Source of the DNA: Ensifer sp. Root278 | GTDB lineage: Bacteria; Pseudomonadota; Alphaproteobacteria; Rhizobiales; Rhizobiaceae | Direction of reading: 5' to 3' | NCBI RefSeq assembly: GCF_001429285.1 | Contig: NZ_LMJJ01000001.1 | Span: forward strand, 440,565-504,564 | DNA: 64,000 nt | In this document: positions 43,910 through 53,868 of the stretch, piece after piece | How the letters are laid out: each line of letters begins with the position of its first letter | Numbering within the stretch: position 1 is the first letter of the stretch | The notes under the pieces: model-generated | Database searches by the model: none | Seen by the model: the letters and a program-made list of their open reading frames with translations, nothing else | Told to the model about the DNA's origin: nothing | Translations under genes and position numbers: made by a program

Positions 43910-44383
43910 ATGACCGACAGATCCGTGGAACATGCGAGCTTCACCATCGAGCGCAGCTTCAAGGCGACGCCGGGACAGGTGTTCAGGGCTTTCTCCGAGC
44001 CGGCTGCGAAGGAACGCTGGTTCGTCAGTGCTGACGGGCCGGTGGCCGAATTCAGCCATGACTTCCGCGTCGGCGGTCGCGAGAGCGGTCGCTTCAGCCA
44101 GGACGGCGAAACGATCTATCATGACGACACCATCTATCTCGACATCGTCGAGAACCGCCGGATCATCTTTGCTTACACGATGGCTGAGAACGACAAGAGG
44201 ATCTCGGCGTCCGTCGCGACCGTCGACATTCAGCCGGAAGGCAACGGTACGCGCCTCGTCTTCACCGAACAGGTTGCCTTCCTCGACGGGCTCGACAAGC
44301 TCGAATACCGGCGCGACGGTTGGCAACAATTGATCGGTGTGGCACTGGCAGAGGAACTCGGCGAAGCGGCTGTTGCTGCGTGA
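43910..44383 (+). CDS. SRPBCC (AHSA1-like) protein
   Basis: 157 residues of the START/AHSA1 hydrophobic-cavity fold: FTIERSFKATPGQVFRAFSEPAAKERWF, then DFRVGGRESGRF and the C-terminal DGWQQLIGVALAEEL helix. Such proteins bind hydrophobic ligands; genes of this type are often paired with ArsR- or HxlR-type regulators. GAGGAGAGAG precedes the ATG. Confidence 0.88.
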   Translation: MTDRSVEHASFTIERSFKATPGQVFRAFSEPAAKERWFVSADGPVAEFSHDFRVGGRESGRFSQDGETIYHDDTIYLDIVENRRIIFAYTMAENDKRISASVATVDIQPEGNGTRLVFTEQVAFLDGLDKLEYRRDGWQQLIGVALAEELGEAAVAA

Positions 44384-44414
44384 CGCAGCAATCGGTCTCG
44401 TGAGCGCATTGAAC

Positions 44415-44441
44415 CCCCGAGACCTTTCTGTCTCCGGGGGG
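44415..44441. terminator. Bidirectional terminator between SRPBCC and LysE genes
   Basis: Arms CCCCCGAGAC and GTCTCCGGGGG pair with one bulge around a CTTTCT loop, between convergent genes. The U-tract is weak. Confidence 0.65.
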
Positions 44442-44443
44442 TC

Positions 44444-45025
44444 TCAGTGCATGGCCGCGATCGCGCTGCCGGCGATGCCCACCGAAAAAAGGGTGAGACA
44501 AACGGCAGCAATCCGTCGCGGCAGATGCGAGGCCGACAAGCCCTTCGACATCTGCACCAGCATGGCGCCGGCGCCGATCCAGGTCGATCCGGCGGCGACG
44601 ACCAGCAGCGAGAAGCCGGCGATCCAGGGCCAGACGGCGGCCAGTCCAGTCTGTGGCAAGAGCACCAGGGCGACGATCAGCGCCTTCGGATTGAGCAGCG
44701 TCGTAACGAAGACCTGGCGGATGGAGATGACGACACCTTCGCTGCGCTCGGCATCGGTGGTCCAGAGCGCATAGGCGAGGTAGAGAACCCAGCAGGCGGC
44801 GACGAGCCTGAGCGCAAGGCCGAGCTGCGGATGGGCGGCAAGGAATGGCGCCAATAGTGCTACGGCCGGGATGATGACGGCGAGATAACCGCCGAGCTCG
44901 CCGGTGAGCAACGGCAGCGAACGGCGGAAACCGGCAGAGGCGCCGGACAGCCAGAGCAGCGTGTTTGTCGGCCCCGGCGTTGCGAGCAGGATCAGGGCGG
45001 CGAGGGCGAAGGTGAGCGGCTGCAT
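44444..45025 (-). CDS. LysE-family translocator
   Basis: 193 residues, about six membrane helices. The N-terminus ALAALILLATPGPTNTLLW carries the family's TPGP motif, and LNPKALIVALVLLPQ is the second conserved loop. Members export amino acids or homoserine lactones; the substrate is not predictable here. Confidence 0.9.
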   Translation of the reverse strand: MQPLTFALAALILLATPGPTNTLLWLSGASAGFRRSLPLLTGELGGYLAVIIPAVALLAPFLAAHPQLGLALRLVAACWVLYLAYALWTTDAERSEGVVISIRQVFVTTLLNPKALIVALVLLPQTGLAAVWPWIAGFSLLVVAAGSTWIGAGAMLVQMSKGLSASHLPRRIAAVCLTLFSVGIAGSAIAAMH

Positions 45026-45244
45026 GTCGTTGAACCTGGTTTTGTGGCCGTTATCGCCGTCTTCTACCAGCCGCGCAAGCGTCCGCTCTTGATCTCCATC
45101 AAGCGTGGCGCCCGATAGTACCGGAATCTACCCGCAAGAAATCGCCACACGTGTCCGTGGGAATGCCTCTTCCGCGTGTGTCGCGGCCGCGCTATCAGAC
45201 GGGACGCTGCCGCTTCTCTCCCGCCGGCGCGATCGAGGCCTCCC

Positions 45245-46129
45245 ATGAACAAGACCGTACTGTCAGGCATCGTCATGACGACGTTTTCCTATTTCCTGTT
45301 CTCGTTGCAGGATGCGTCGGTCAAATGGCTCGTCGTCGGCTATTCGGTCTGGCAGATCCTGTTTACCCGCAGCATCACCATTCTCGTGCTTTGCCTCGTC
45401 ATCGGCCGCGGCAAGCTGGTGCGCAGCGCCATCTCATCTCCGGTGATCAAGCCGCTCTTCGTGCGCAACCTGCTGCTGCTCGCGGCCTGGCTTTCCTATT
45501 TCAACGCGGCGCGCGATCTTGGCCTCGCGGAGATGACGACGCTCTACTATGCAGCGCCGATCATCGTGACGCTGCTTGCCGTGCCGATCCTGAAGGAAGA
45601 TGTGCCGCCGATCCGCTGGTTCGCCGTTTTCATCGGCTTCGTCGGCGTGCTCATCGCCTGTGACCCGCTCGGCACCGGCATGAAGCTGTCGCTGCCGGTG
45701 TTCCTGGCGCTCACCGCCGCCGTCTTCTGGGCGATCGGCACCGTCATGCTGCGCAAGACCGCGCTGCAGGAAACGACCCTGGTGCAGATGACCATCTCCA
45801 ACGTCTTCTTCATCGCCATGACCGGGCTTGCGGTCGGCTTCTTCTGGACGCCGCCGGCGCTCTTCGACGTGGCACTGATGGCCGGCACGGGCGTCATTGC
45901 CGGCGCGGGGCAGTATGCGCTGTTCGAGGGCATGCGCCGAGCACCGATCTCCGTCATCGCGCCTTTCGAATACACCTCGCTCGTCTGGGCCTTCGGCCTC
46001 GGTTTCCTGATCTGGGGCGACGTGCCGGCCATGAATGTCTTTGCAGGCGCCGGCCTGATCTTCGCGGCCGGTCTGCTGATCATCGTCGGCGAACGCCTGG
46101 CGCACCGTCGCGCCGGTGCTGCCGCTTAG
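45245..46129 (+). CDS. DMT-superfamily (EamA) transporter
   Basis: 294 residues with ten membrane helices in two EamA repeats (about 10-140 and 150-285). The start MNKTVLSGIVM at 45245 is preceded by GAGG. The second repeat contains EYTSLVWAFGLGFLIWGDVP, typical of the RhaT/EamA group. It is probably a metabolite exporter. Confidence 0.9.
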   Translation: MNKTVLSGIVMTTFSYFLFSLQDASVKWLVVGYSVWQILFTRSITILVLCLVIGRGKLVRSAISSPVIKPLFVRNLLLLAAWLSYFNAARDLGLAEMTTLYYAAPIIVTLLAVPILKEDVPPIRWFAVFIGFVGVLIACDPLGTGMKLSLPVFLALTAAVFWAIGTVMLRKTALQETTLVQMTISNVFFIAMTGLAVGFFWTPPALFDVALMAGTGVIAGAGQYALFEGMRRAPISVIAPFEYTSLVWAFGLGFLIWGDVPAMNVFAGAGLIFAAGLLIIVGERLAHRRAGAAA

Positions 46130-46167
46130 AGGATATCGAAGCGGTACGGCCCCGATGGAACGCCGCT

Positions 46168-47001
46168 TCAGGCCTTGATGACGAGGGCTTCAGGCACGCG
46201 GCCGGTCAGCCGGAAGAACAGATGGGACGTGACAAGCACGTTCGGGTCGGCCAGGTGGCGGTCGAGTGCGGCGAGATCGTCGTCCAGTTGGGCCTTGTCG
46301 ATGAAACCCTCGGCGACAAGACCGTCTCGGACATTGTTGATGAAATCCTTAAAGATCGGCCGGCGGTCGTGGCCAGGCGGGTAGACATGTGCGACGGCGT
46401 CGACGGAAATTGCCTCGACACCCGCTTCCCGGAACAGCCGATGCAGGCGGCGGCCGATATGGAGGTCGATGCCTCTGGCCGCCGAATAGGCGATATAGGC
46501 GGCAAGCAGCCGGTCCCAGGCGGCAAGCGGCGGGTCGCAGACATGCGCCAGGAAATCGGCCTCGAAGCTCGCGATCCAGCCGCCGGGTTTTACCAGCGAC
46601 ACCATTTCGAGCACGATGAGCTCCGGCCGCGGCACGTTGACGAGCACCAGCCGCATATGGGCACCGTCGAAGGAGCGGCGCGGCAGGCCGGTCGCATAGG
46701 CGTCGCCCTCGCGCACCTCCACCTGGGGCAGGGCGTGGCTGGCGACGAAACGGCGCGCAAGTTCGACGAAGTGCGGGTCGCGCTCGATACCGAGCACGGA
46801 GCCCGTGGGCCCCACGCGTTTGCCAAGCAGGTGCAGCACACCACCGGGACCGCAACCGAGATCGATGACGTGTTCGCCTGGCTGGATGCCGACCCGTTCG
46901 AACTGCTGGTCGGAATCTGGGGCGAGATTGGCGATCTGTCGCTTCAGGCGTTCTTCCTCGGGCCCGGCGCGCCCAAGCAGATAGAGATCAGGCTCGCTCA
47001 T
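46168..47001 (-). CDS. Class I SAM-dependent methyltransferase
   Basis: 277 residues. The AdoMet motif I is HVIDLGCGPGG near residue 47, with motif II ending in LGIERDP and a DGAHMRLVLVNVP region. GAGGGG lies about 8 bases before the ATG at 47001; the open frame upstream reaches 47421 but crosses the GNAT gene. The target is unknown. A GNAT gene lies just upstream on the same strand. Confidence 0.87.
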   Translation of the reverse strand: MSEPDLYLLGRAGPEEERLKRQIANLAPDSDQQFERVGIQPGEHVIDLGCGPGGVLHLLGKRVGPTGSVLGIERDPHFVELARRFVASHALPQVEVREGDAYATGLPRRSFDGAHMRLVLVNVPRPELIVLEMVSLVKPGGWIASFEADFLAHVCDPPLAAWDRLLAAYIAYSAARGIDLHIGRRLHRLFREAGVEAISVDAVAHVYPPGHDRRPIFKDFINNVRDGLVAEGFIDKAQLDDDLAALDRHLADPNVLVTSHLFFRLTGRVPEALVIKA

Positions 47002-47074
47002 GGCGTGTCCCCCTCTGATCCCGGCGAGCATGCGCCCGCGCAGGGAGGCCGTCAATCGGGAGGTGCAAGTAGCC

Positions 47075-47503
47075 TTAACGCACCTGCGACGACATGAAGC
47101 GCCGTTCTGCGGTCTCCTCGTAGATGCTGAGACCTTCGCGTCGGTAGAAGGCGACGGCGGGGTTGGTGGCCAGGACGCTGAGGCGCAAGGGCAGGCCAAC
47201 CGCCCTTGCTTCGCCGAGCACCTGCCTGAGCGCGATCGCGCCATTGCCGCGTTTCTGATGGCCGGGCGCCACATAGAGCTTGTTGACCCAGACATGGTCG
47301 TTGCGCACGGTGACCGAGACGCAGCCGACATCCTCGCCGTTCGCAACGATGATGCGATGTTCGTCAAGGATAAGCGCATCCGCCGGACGCGGCCGCCAGT
47401 TGCCCCAGAGCGCCATGGCATAGTCGCGCATGCAGGCCTCTTCCAGCCAGTGCAGATAGGGTTCGTCGCCGGCGATCGCGGGGCGGAGCAGGACTTTGTT
47501 CAT
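47075..47503 (-). CDS. GNAT-family N-acetyltransferase
   Basis: 142 residues. The acetyl-CoA-binding region VWVNKLYVAPGHQKRGNGAIALRQVL and the C-terminal LSVLATNPAVAFYRREGLSIYEE are typical GNAT motifs. The substrate is unknown. It lies 73 bp upstream of the methyltransferase gene, likely co-transcribed. Confidence 0.88.
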   Translation of the reverse strand: MNKVLLRPAIAGDEPYLHWLEEACMRDYAMALWGNWRPRPADALILDEHRIIVANGEDVGCVSVTVRNDHVWVNKLYVAPGHQKRGNGAIALRQVLGEARAVGLPLRLSVLATNPAVAFYRREGLSIYEETAERRFMSSQVR

Positions 47504-47622
47504 GGCTTCATCACTTGCGCGGCTTCAACCCGAATAGGTCTAACATCGCAACCATAACAACTTGATGGTCACGCGAATGCGGGCGCTGCGTTAGGCCATG
47601 AGCCTTGGACGAGCCGTCGCCC

Positions 47623-47649
47623 AAACGAAAACAGGCCCCGAGGGGCCTG
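47623..47649 (-). terminator. Terminator of the fatty-acid oxidation operon
   Basis: On the minus strand, perfect 8-bp arms CAGGCCCC / GGGGCCTG with a 2-nt loop, followed by TTTTCGTTT, 23 bp after the fadJ stop. Confidence 0.88.
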
Positions 47650-47671
47650 CTTCCAATTCGATGCGCGGAAC

Positions 47672-49888
47672 TTACGCCGCCTGCTTCTTCTCGCCGTAGG
47701 GGTTGAAGCGACCGTAGAAGGTCTCGCCGCGCTCGGCCATTTCCTGCAAGAGCGCCGTCGGCTTGAAGTGGCTGCCGTAGTCCTTGGCAAGCTTGTCGCA
47801 CATCTTGACAAAGGCCTTTACGCCCATGCCGTCGATGTAGGAGAGCGTGCCGCCCGTGTAGGGGGCAAAGCCGAAGCCGAGGATCGAGCCGACATCCGCC
47901 TCACGCGGATCGGTGACGATGCCCTCTTCCATGGTGCGGGCGGCTTCAAGCGCGATCGTCGCCAGGAACCGCTGCTTCAGCACTTCGATGTCGATTTTGT
48001 CGGCGTTCTTTTGCGGGTAGAGCGTCTTCAGCTCCGGCCACAGATACTTCTTGGCGGGCTTCGCCGGATACTCGTAGAAGCCCTTGCCGTTCTTGCGGCC
48101 GCGGCGGTCGAGGTCGTCGACCATCTTGTTGATCAGCGCCATGTGCTTGGGATCGACGGCCTTTTCGCCGAGGTCGGCGACGGTGGCCTTGAGGATCTTC
48201 TGGCTGAGGTCGATCGCCACTTCGTCGTTGAGCGACAGCGGTCCAACAGGCATGCCGGCCATCTTGGCGGCATTCTCGATCATCGCCGGCGGCACGCCTT
48301 CGATCAGCATGTCATAGGCTTCGTGGATGTAGCGGAAGACGCAGCGGTTGACATAGAAACCGCGGGTGTCGTTGACGACGATCGGCGTCTTCTTGATCGC
48401 GGCGACGTAGTCGAGTGCCGTAGCGAGCGCCTTGTCGCCGCTCTCCTTGCCGAGGATCACTTCGGTCAGCATCATCTTTTCGACCGGCGAGAAGAAGTGG
48501 ATGCCGATGAACTGGCCGGGGCGTTTCGAGTTCTTGGCAAGGCCGGTGATCGGTAGTGTCGAGGTGTTGGAGGCGAAGATCGTGTCTTCGCCGATCACCG
48601 CCTCCACCTTCTCGATGACATCCTTCTTGACCTGGCGGTCTTCAAAGACGGCTTCGACCACGAGGCCGACTTCCTTCAGGTCGTTGTAATCGGCCGAAGG
48701 CGTGATGCGGGCGAGCAGCGCTTCGCCTTCTTCCTTGGTCAGGCGACCCTTGCCGACCGAATCCTTGACCAGGCCTTCCGAGTGGGCCTTGCCCTTCTCG
48801 GCCGCTTCCATGTCGCGGTCGATCAGCGTGACGGCAATGCCGGCGGCAGCCGTCACATAGGCGATCGAGGCGCCCATGAAGCCGGCGCCGACGACGCCCA
48901 CATGCTTGAACTCCGACTTCGGCACGCCGGCCGGGCGGCGGGCGCCCTTGCCGAGCTCCTGCATCGAGACGAACAGCGAGCGGATCATCGAGAAGGCTTC
49001 GGTCGTCTGAAGGATCTCGGTGAAGTAGCGCTGCTCGATCTTGAGCGCCGTGTCGAACGGCACCTGCAGGCCTTCATAGACGCATTTCAGGATGGCAACG
49101 GCGCCCGGATAGTTGCCGTAGGTCTCGCGGCGCAGGATCCCGGAAGCGGCCGGCCAGAGCTGGGCCGAGGCCGGCGTCCAGATGCCGCCGCCCGGTACCT
49201 TGTAACCCTTCTCGTCCCAGGGCTGCACCGGCTTCAGGCCGTTCTTGATCATCGCCTTGGCGGCGTCGACCAGCTTGTCCGCATCGACGACTTCGTGCAC
49301 GAGGCCGAGCGCCTTGGCGCGAGCCGACGTCAGCGACGAGCCCGTCGTCATCATCTGCAGCGCGTCCTGCGCATTGGTGAGCCGCGGCACGCGCTGGGTG
49401 CCGCCGGCGCCCGGGAAGATGCCGACCTTGACTTCCGGCAGGGCGATCTTCACCGACTTGGAATTGGACGCGACGCGGCCATGGCAGGCGAGCGACAGCT
49501 CGAAAGCGCCGCCCATGCAGGTGCCGTTGATCGCCGAGACCCAGGGCTTGCCCGAGGTTTCGAGCTTGCGGAAGAGCCCGGTCATGCGGCCGACGAGGTC
49601 GAAGAGCTTCTGGGCGGCGTTATCCGGATCCTTCTTCTTCTCTTCCTGCTGGAAGGTGAACATCGACTTGATCATCGACAGATCAGCGCCGCCGGAGAAG
49701 GTCGACTTGCCGGAGGTGAAGACGACGCCCTTGACCGCTGCGTCGGCAGTCGTTGCGTCGACGATGGCGTTGAGTTCCTCCATCACCTCCTGGGTGAAGA
49801 CGTTCATCGACTTCTCAGGCATGTCCCAGGTGACGAGTGCGATGCCGTCGGCGTCGGTCTCGATCTTGAAATTGGTGTAATTCGTCAT
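47672..49888 (-). CDS. fadJ: Multifunctional enoyl-CoA hydratase / 3-hydroxyacyl-CoA dehydrogenase (FadJ type)
   Basis: 738 residues. The crotonase domain (1-190) has the oxyanion elements [15 protein letters not shown] and [18 protein letters not shown]. The NAD-binding 3HCDH domain begins at [21 protein letters not shown] (about 332) with the catalytic His in [14 protein letters not shown], and C-terminal 3HCDH domains follow to about 720. It hydrates and oxidises acyl-CoA intermediates. It is the last gene of a four-gene operon starting at 53383. Confidence 0.95.
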   Translation of the reverse strand: MTNYTNFKIETDADGIALVTWDMPEKSMNVFTQEVMEELNAIVDATTADAAVKGVVFTSGKSTFSGGADLSMIKSMFTFQQEEKKKDPDNAAQKLFDLVGRMTGLFRKLETSGKPWVSAINGTCMGGAFELSLACHGRVASNSKSVKIALPEVKVGIFPGAGGTQRVPRLTNAQDALQMMTTGSSLTSARAKALGLVHEVVDADKLVDAAKAMIKNGLKPVQPWDEKGYKVPGGGIWTPASAQLWPAASGILRRETYGNYPGAVAILKCVYEGLQVPFDTALKIEQRYFTEILQTTEAFSMIRSLFVSMQELGKGARRPAGVPKSEFKHVGVVGAGFMGASIAYVTAAAGIAVTLIDRDMEAAEKGKAHSEGLVKDSVGKGRLTKEEGEALLARITPSADYNDLKEVGLVVEAVFEDRQVKKDVIEKVEAVIGEDTIFASNTSTLPITGLAKNSKRPGQFIGIHFFSPVEKMMLTEVILGKESGDKALATALDYVAAIKKTPIVVNDTRGFYVNRCVFRYIHEAYDMLIEGVPPAMIENAAKMAGMPVGPLSLNDEVAIDLSQKILKATVADLGEKAVDPKHMALINKMVDDLDRRGRKNGKGFYEYPAKPAKKYLWPELKTLYPQKNADKIDIEVLKQRFLATIALEAARTMEEGIVTDPREADVGSILGFGFAPYTGGTLSYIDGMGVKAFVKMCDKLAKDYGSHFKPTALLQEMAERGETFYGRFNPYGEKKQAA

Positions 49889-49899
49889 GGTTCTCCCCC

Positions 49900-50310
49900 T
49901 CAGTAGAGAATGGGTTCGATGCGCAGCGAGATATTCGATCCGCCGCTGTAACGTTGTTTGCTGGTATTGGTGGCGATCAGCCGGTCGTCGCGCTCGACGC
50001 GGATGGTGAAGCCCGCATCGGTGGCCTTATTGAGTTCAGGCTTCGGCACCTGCAGCACGAAGGGCACGCGGGTGGCCTTGCCATCGCTGACGACGGACGT
50101 TTCCGCGATCAGCTTGGCAGCGACGTCCATCACGCCTTGCTCTTCGAGCCTGATGGTGACGGTGCCGGCCGGAACCGGGCCGCTCGCGACATTGGTGATC
50201 GCACCGGTGAGCGTGAAGCTGTCGCTGCCTTCCTCGTCGGAGACGCAGCCAGCGGCTGCAAGCAGCCCCAGGCCCATCAGCGCGAGAAGAGAGCGGCGCA
50301 TCACGTCCAT
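49900..50310 (-). CDS. YbaY/YscW-like lipoprotein
   Basis: 136 residues with a lipoprotein signal (LLAAAGCVS, lipidated Cys near 22). The mature domain resembles the YbaY/YscW family (PF09619): [33 protein letters not shown], then a strand-rich end. These form small beta-barrels in the outer membrane or periplasm. It sits between the thiolase and fadJ genes with gaps of 2 and 11 bp, so it is part of the operon although its link to beta-oxidation is not obvious. Confidence 0.8.
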   Translation of the reverse strand: MDVMRRSLLALMGLGLLAAAGCVSDEEGSDSFTLTGAITNVASGPVPAGTVTIRLEEQGVMDVAAKLIAETSVVSDGKATRVPFVLQVPKPELNKATDAGFTIRVERDDRLIATNTSKQRYSGGSNISLRIEPILY

Positions 50311-50312
50311 CG

Positions 50313-51521
50313 TCAGACCCTTTCGATGATCGTGGCCGTGCCCATGCCGGCGCCGATGCAGAGCGTGACGAGCGCGGTGTTGAGATCGCGGCGCTCCAGC
50401 TCGTCGAGCACGGTGCCGAGGATCATCGCACCGGTGGCGCCGAGCGGATGGCCCATGGCGATCGCGCCACCGTTGACGTTGATCTTGTCGTGCGGGATGT
50501 CGAAGGCCTGCATGTAGCGCAGCACGACGGCGGCGAAGGCTTCGTTGAGTTCGAAGAGATCGATGTCCGACAGCTTCATGTCGGCGCGCTTCAGAAGCTT
50601 TTCGGTGACGTCGACCGGGCCGGTCAGCATCAGCGCCGGATCGGAGCCGATATTGGCGAAGGCGCGGATGCGGGCGCGGGGTTTCAGGCCCATGCTCTCG
50701 CCGCCGGCCTTGGAGCCGAGCAGCACGGCTGCGGCGCCGTCGACGATGCCCGACGAGTTGCCGGCATGGTGCACGTAGTTGATCTTTTCGATTTCCGGAT
50801 GCGCCTGGATGCCGACGGCTTCAAAGCCGCCCATTTCGCCTGGCATTTGGAAGGACGGGTTGAGCGAGGCGAGCGCCTGCATGTCGGTGCCGGGACGCAT
50901 GTGCTCGTCACGGTCGAGGATGGTCAGACCGTTCCCGTCCTTGACCGGCACGACGGACTTCTTGAAGTAACCCTTCTCCCAGGAATGCGCCGCGCGCTTC
51001 TGGCTTTCCACCGCATAGGCGTCGACGTCGTCGCGGCTGAAACCGTATTTCGTGGCGATGAGATCGGCCGAAACGCCCTGCGGCATGAAGAAGGCCGGCA
51101 GGTTGACCGAGGGGTCCATGAACCAGGAACCGCCGGACATGCCGAGGCCGACGCGCGACATGCTCTCGACGCCGCCGGCAATGACGATGTCGTCTGCACC
51201 CTGGGCGATCTTGGCCGCGCCGAAGTTGATGGCGTCGAGACCGGAGGCGCAGAAGCGCGAGATCTGCATGCCCGGCGCGCGGGTGGAATAGCCGGCTTCG
51301 AAGGCGGCCGCCTTCGGAATCACCGCACCGGCGTCCATGACCGGATCGACGCAGCCCATGATGATGTCGTCGACGGTCGAAGTATCGAGGTCGTTGCGGT
51401 CACGCACCGCCTCCAGCATCTTGGCGGCGAGGCGAACGGACGGCACTTCGTGCAGCGATCCGTCCTTCTTGCCACGGCCGCGCGGCGTGCGCACGTGGTC
51501 GTAAACGAAGACTTTCGTCAT
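50313..51521 (-). CDS. Acetyl-CoA C-acyltransferase (thiolase)
   Basis: 402 residues. The acyl-carrying Cys is in [13 protein letters not shown], the catalytic His in [14 protein letters not shown] and the second Cys in LCIGAGMG. It cleaves 3-ketoacyl-CoA with CoA (FadA/FadI role). It lies between acyl-CoA dehydrogenase (65 bp upstream) and the YbaY-like gene. Confidence 0.94.
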   Translation of the reverse strand: MTKVFVYDHVRTPRGRGKKDGSLHEVPSVRLAAKMLEAVRDRNDLDTSTVDDIIMGCVDPVMDAGAVIPKAAAFEAGYSTRAPGMQISRFCASGLDAINFGAAKIAQGADDIVIAGGVESMSRVGLGMSGGSWFMDPSVNLPAFFMPQGVSADLIATKYGFSRDDVDAYAVESQKRAAHSWEKGYFKKSVVPVKDGNGLTILDRDEHMRPGTDMQALASLNPSFQMPGEMGGFEAVGIQAHPEIEKINYVHHAGNSSGIVDGAAAVLLGSKAGGESMGLKPRARIRAFANIGSDPALMLTGPVDVTEKLLKRADMKLSDIDLFELNEAFAAVVLRYMQAFDIPHDKINVNGGAIAMGHPLGATGAMILGTVLDELERRDLNTALVTLCIGAGMGTATIIERV

Positions 51522-51586
51522 GTCTCATCTCCCTTTCGGCAGCACCGCCAGGTGCTGCCCGTCAAAACATTTTGAAATCGAACGGC

Positions 51587-53383
51587 TCAGAACGCGGCCG
51601 CGTCGAGCGCCATCAGCGTGTCGGCGCCGGTCTCGATGCGGGCCTTGCGCAGGGCCGTTTCCGGCAGGATCCTTTCCATGAAGAAGGTCGCGGTGATCAG
51701 CTTGTTCTTCAGATAGTCTGCGCGCGTCGTTTCGCCAGAGGCAAGTTTTTCCTCAGCCGTCTTGGCAATTTTTGCCCACATGTAGCCAAGCACGACAAGG
51801 CCGAAGAGGTGCATGTAGTCGGTCGAGCCGGCGCCGGCATTATCGGGCTTGGCCATCGCGTTCTGCATGAACCACATGGTGGCGGCCTGCAGGTCGTTGA
51901 GGCCCTTCTTCAGCGCCTTGGTATAGGCGGAGAGTTTCTCGTTGCTGCGGTTTTCCTCGCAGAAATCGCCGATTTCCTTGAACAGCGCCATGACGGCGCG
52001 GCCACCATTGAGGCCGAGCTTGCGGCCGACGAGGTCGAGCGCCTGGATGCCGTTGGCGCCTTCGTAGATCATCGCAATGCGGGCATCGCGGACGTACTGG
52101 CTCATCCCATGTTCTTCGATATAGCCGTGGCCGCCGAACATCTGCTGCGCCATGACGGCGTGGTCGAAGCCCTTGTCGGTGAGCACGCCTTTCAGGATCG
52201 GCGTCATCAGGCCGAGAATGTCGTCGGCCGTCTGGCGGTCCGCCTCATTGTCGGAGCGGTGGGCGATATCGGATTTGAGCGCTGTCCAGAGCGTGAAGGC
52301 GCGGCCGGCTTCGTTGAAGGCCCGGATCGTCATCAGCGTGCGGCGCACGTCCGGATGCACGATGATCGGGTCGGCCTTCTTGTCCGGCGCCTTCGGGCCG
52401 GAGAGCGAACGACCCTGGATGCGGTCGCGGGCATAGTTGGCGGCGTTCTGATAGGCGATCTCGGCGATCGACAGGCCCTGCAGGCCGACGCCGAGGCGGG
52501 CTTCGTTCATCATCACGAACATGGCGTTGAGGCCCTTGTTCTCCGTGCCGATGAGGTAGCCCTCGGCCTCGTCATAGTTCATGACGCAGGTGGAGTTGCC
52601 GTGGATGCCCATCTTGTGTTCGATCGCGCCGCAGGAAACGCCATTGCGTTCGCCCGGCTCGCCGTCGGCATCGAGCTTGAACTTCGGCACGATGAACAGC
52701 GAGATGCCCTTCACGCCCTCCGGTGCGCCCTCGATGCGGGCAAGCACCAGATGGATGATGTTGTCCGACATGTCGTGTTCGCCGGCGGAGATGAAGATCT
52801 TCTGGCCGGAAATCTTGTAGGAGCCGTTGCCATCAGGAACGGCCTTGGTGCGCAGCAGCCCGAGGTCCGTACCGCAATGCGGTTCGGTCAGGTTCATCGT
52901 GCCGGTCCAGGTGCCGGCAACCATCTTCGGCAGATAGGCCTGCTTCTGTTCGTCCGTACCGTGAACGAGGATTGCCGCGATCGCGCCCTGGGTGAGGCCG
53001 GGATACATGGTCAGCGCCATGTTGGCCGAGGACATGTACTCGCCGACGGCGGTATGCAGCGTATAGGGCAAGCCTTGGCCGCCGAATTCCTCCGGAACGG
53101 CGAGGCCGAGCCAGCCGCCTTCGCGGTAGAGGTCGAAGGCTTCCTTGAAGCCCTTGGGCACGCTGACCGAGCCGTCGTCGCGGCGCTTGCAGCCTTCCTG
53201 ATCGCCGGAGAGATTGACGGGGAACAGGGCCTCCTCGGCAAGCTTGGCAGCCTCGCCGACGATCGCTTCGATCATGTCCGGCGTCGCATCAGCAAAACCG
53301 GGCAGGTTGTTGTAGCGCTCGATGCCGAGCACGTCGTTCAGGATGAAGAGGGTATCGTCGACCGGGGCCTTGTAGATGGGCAT
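51587..53383 (-). CDS. Acyl-CoA dehydrogenase (long form with C-terminal extension)
   Basis: 598 residues: N-terminal helical, middle beta and C-terminal helical acyl-CoA dehydrogenase domains, followed by an extra C-terminal domain (PF12806 type) found in 590-600-residue bacterial members. [16 protein letters not shown] and [19 protein letters not shown] are flavin/substrate loops. It performs the first FAD-dependent step of beta-oxidation. It is the first gene of the operon, with a palindromic operator 177 bp upstream. Confidence 0.94.
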   Translation of the reverse strand: MPIYKAPVDDTLFILNDVLGIERYNNLPGFADATPDMIEAIVGEAAKLAEEALFPVNLSGDQEGCKRRDDGSVSVPKGFKEAFDLYREGGWLGLAVPEEFGGQGLPYTLHTAVGEYMSSANMALTMYPGLTQGAIAAILVHGTDEQKQAYLPKMVAGTWTGTMNLTEPHCGTDLGLLRTKAVPDGNGSYKISGQKIFISAGEHDMSDNIIHLVLARIEGAPEGVKGISLFIVPKFKLDADGEPGERNGVSCGAIEHKMGIHGNSTCVMNYDEAEGYLIGTENKGLNAMFVMMNEARLGVGLQGLSIAEIAYQNAANYARDRIQGRSLSGPKAPDKKADPIIVHPDVRRTLMTIRAFNEAGRAFTLWTALKSDIAHRSDNEADRQTADDILGLMTPILKGVLTDKGFDHAVMAQQMFGGHGYIEEHGMSQYVRDARIAMIYEGANGIQALDLVGRKLGLNGGRAVMALFKEIGDFCEENRSNEKLSAYTKALKKGLNDLQAATMWFMQNAMAKPDNAGAGSTDYMHLFGLVVLGYMWAKIAKTAEEKLASGETTRADYLKNKLITATFFMERILPETALRKARIETGADTLMALDAAAF

Positions 53384-53868
53384 GCTTTCCTCGCCTTTTG
53401 GTGCTTCGGGCGCCGTACCTCGTCGTCGACGCCCGGTTGCAGGATGCCGGATGCGCCGCCATCGTCTTTGATTCTAGAGCATCTTTCCCTTCCAGTGATT
53501 CCACAGGAAAGCGGCCTGCTCCAGGGCGGTCTCGCATCGTTGGCCGGATGCTACAAAATTTTGACGTTTGCGTAAACGTCAAAAATTGCGGGCTGCGAAG
53601 TTTCGTCGCGGCACCAGGGGAGCCGAAAGGGGCGCCGGCAACCCGCGCTCACGGTACGATCCTGCCAAATCGTTAAAAATCCTGGGCAGATTAACGGCTT
53701 ATTTACCACGTTTCGTGAAAGGTGCGTGTTGAGATGGTCAAAGCTGCAACCGGTCCTGGCGTCGTGTCGTTGTAGCTTTGCCCACGTCGGAAGCGCCACA
53801 GGGGTGAGGAAAGCTGTTTTCTTCCGTGACGACTTTCGGGATGGCCGACGACAGGGGCGAAGAACACC
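53384..53868. other. Non-coding region between acyl-CoA dehydrogenase and podJ
   Basis: 485 bp between divergent genes. It contains the 24-bp operator (53560-53583), a decayed palindromic sequence at about 53473-53528, and two TTAA half-sites at 53673 and 53691 that are 14 bp apart, so not a canonical CtrA site. Two GANTC sites lie at 53470 and 53497. No gene is evident. Confidence 0.45.
53560..53583. promoter_or_regulatory. 24-bp palindromic operator, copy 2
   Basis: Identical over 24 bp to the palindrome at 20302-20325 (arms TTTGACGTTT / AAACGTCAAA, centre GCGT). Here it lies 177 bp upstream of the acyl-CoA dehydrogenase ATG, suggesting control of the beta-oxidation operon by the same MerR-type regulator. 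Confidence 0.78.

Noticed and set aside
51572-53575. 667-codon plus-strand frame opposite acyl-CoA dehydrogenase
   Set aside because: The minus strand encodes a complete acyl-CoA dehydrogenase with conserved motifs; the plus frame is a shadow.
53673-53694. CtrA site upstream of podJ
   Set aside because: Two TTAA words are present but 14 bp apart rather than the required 7, so the match is not convincing.
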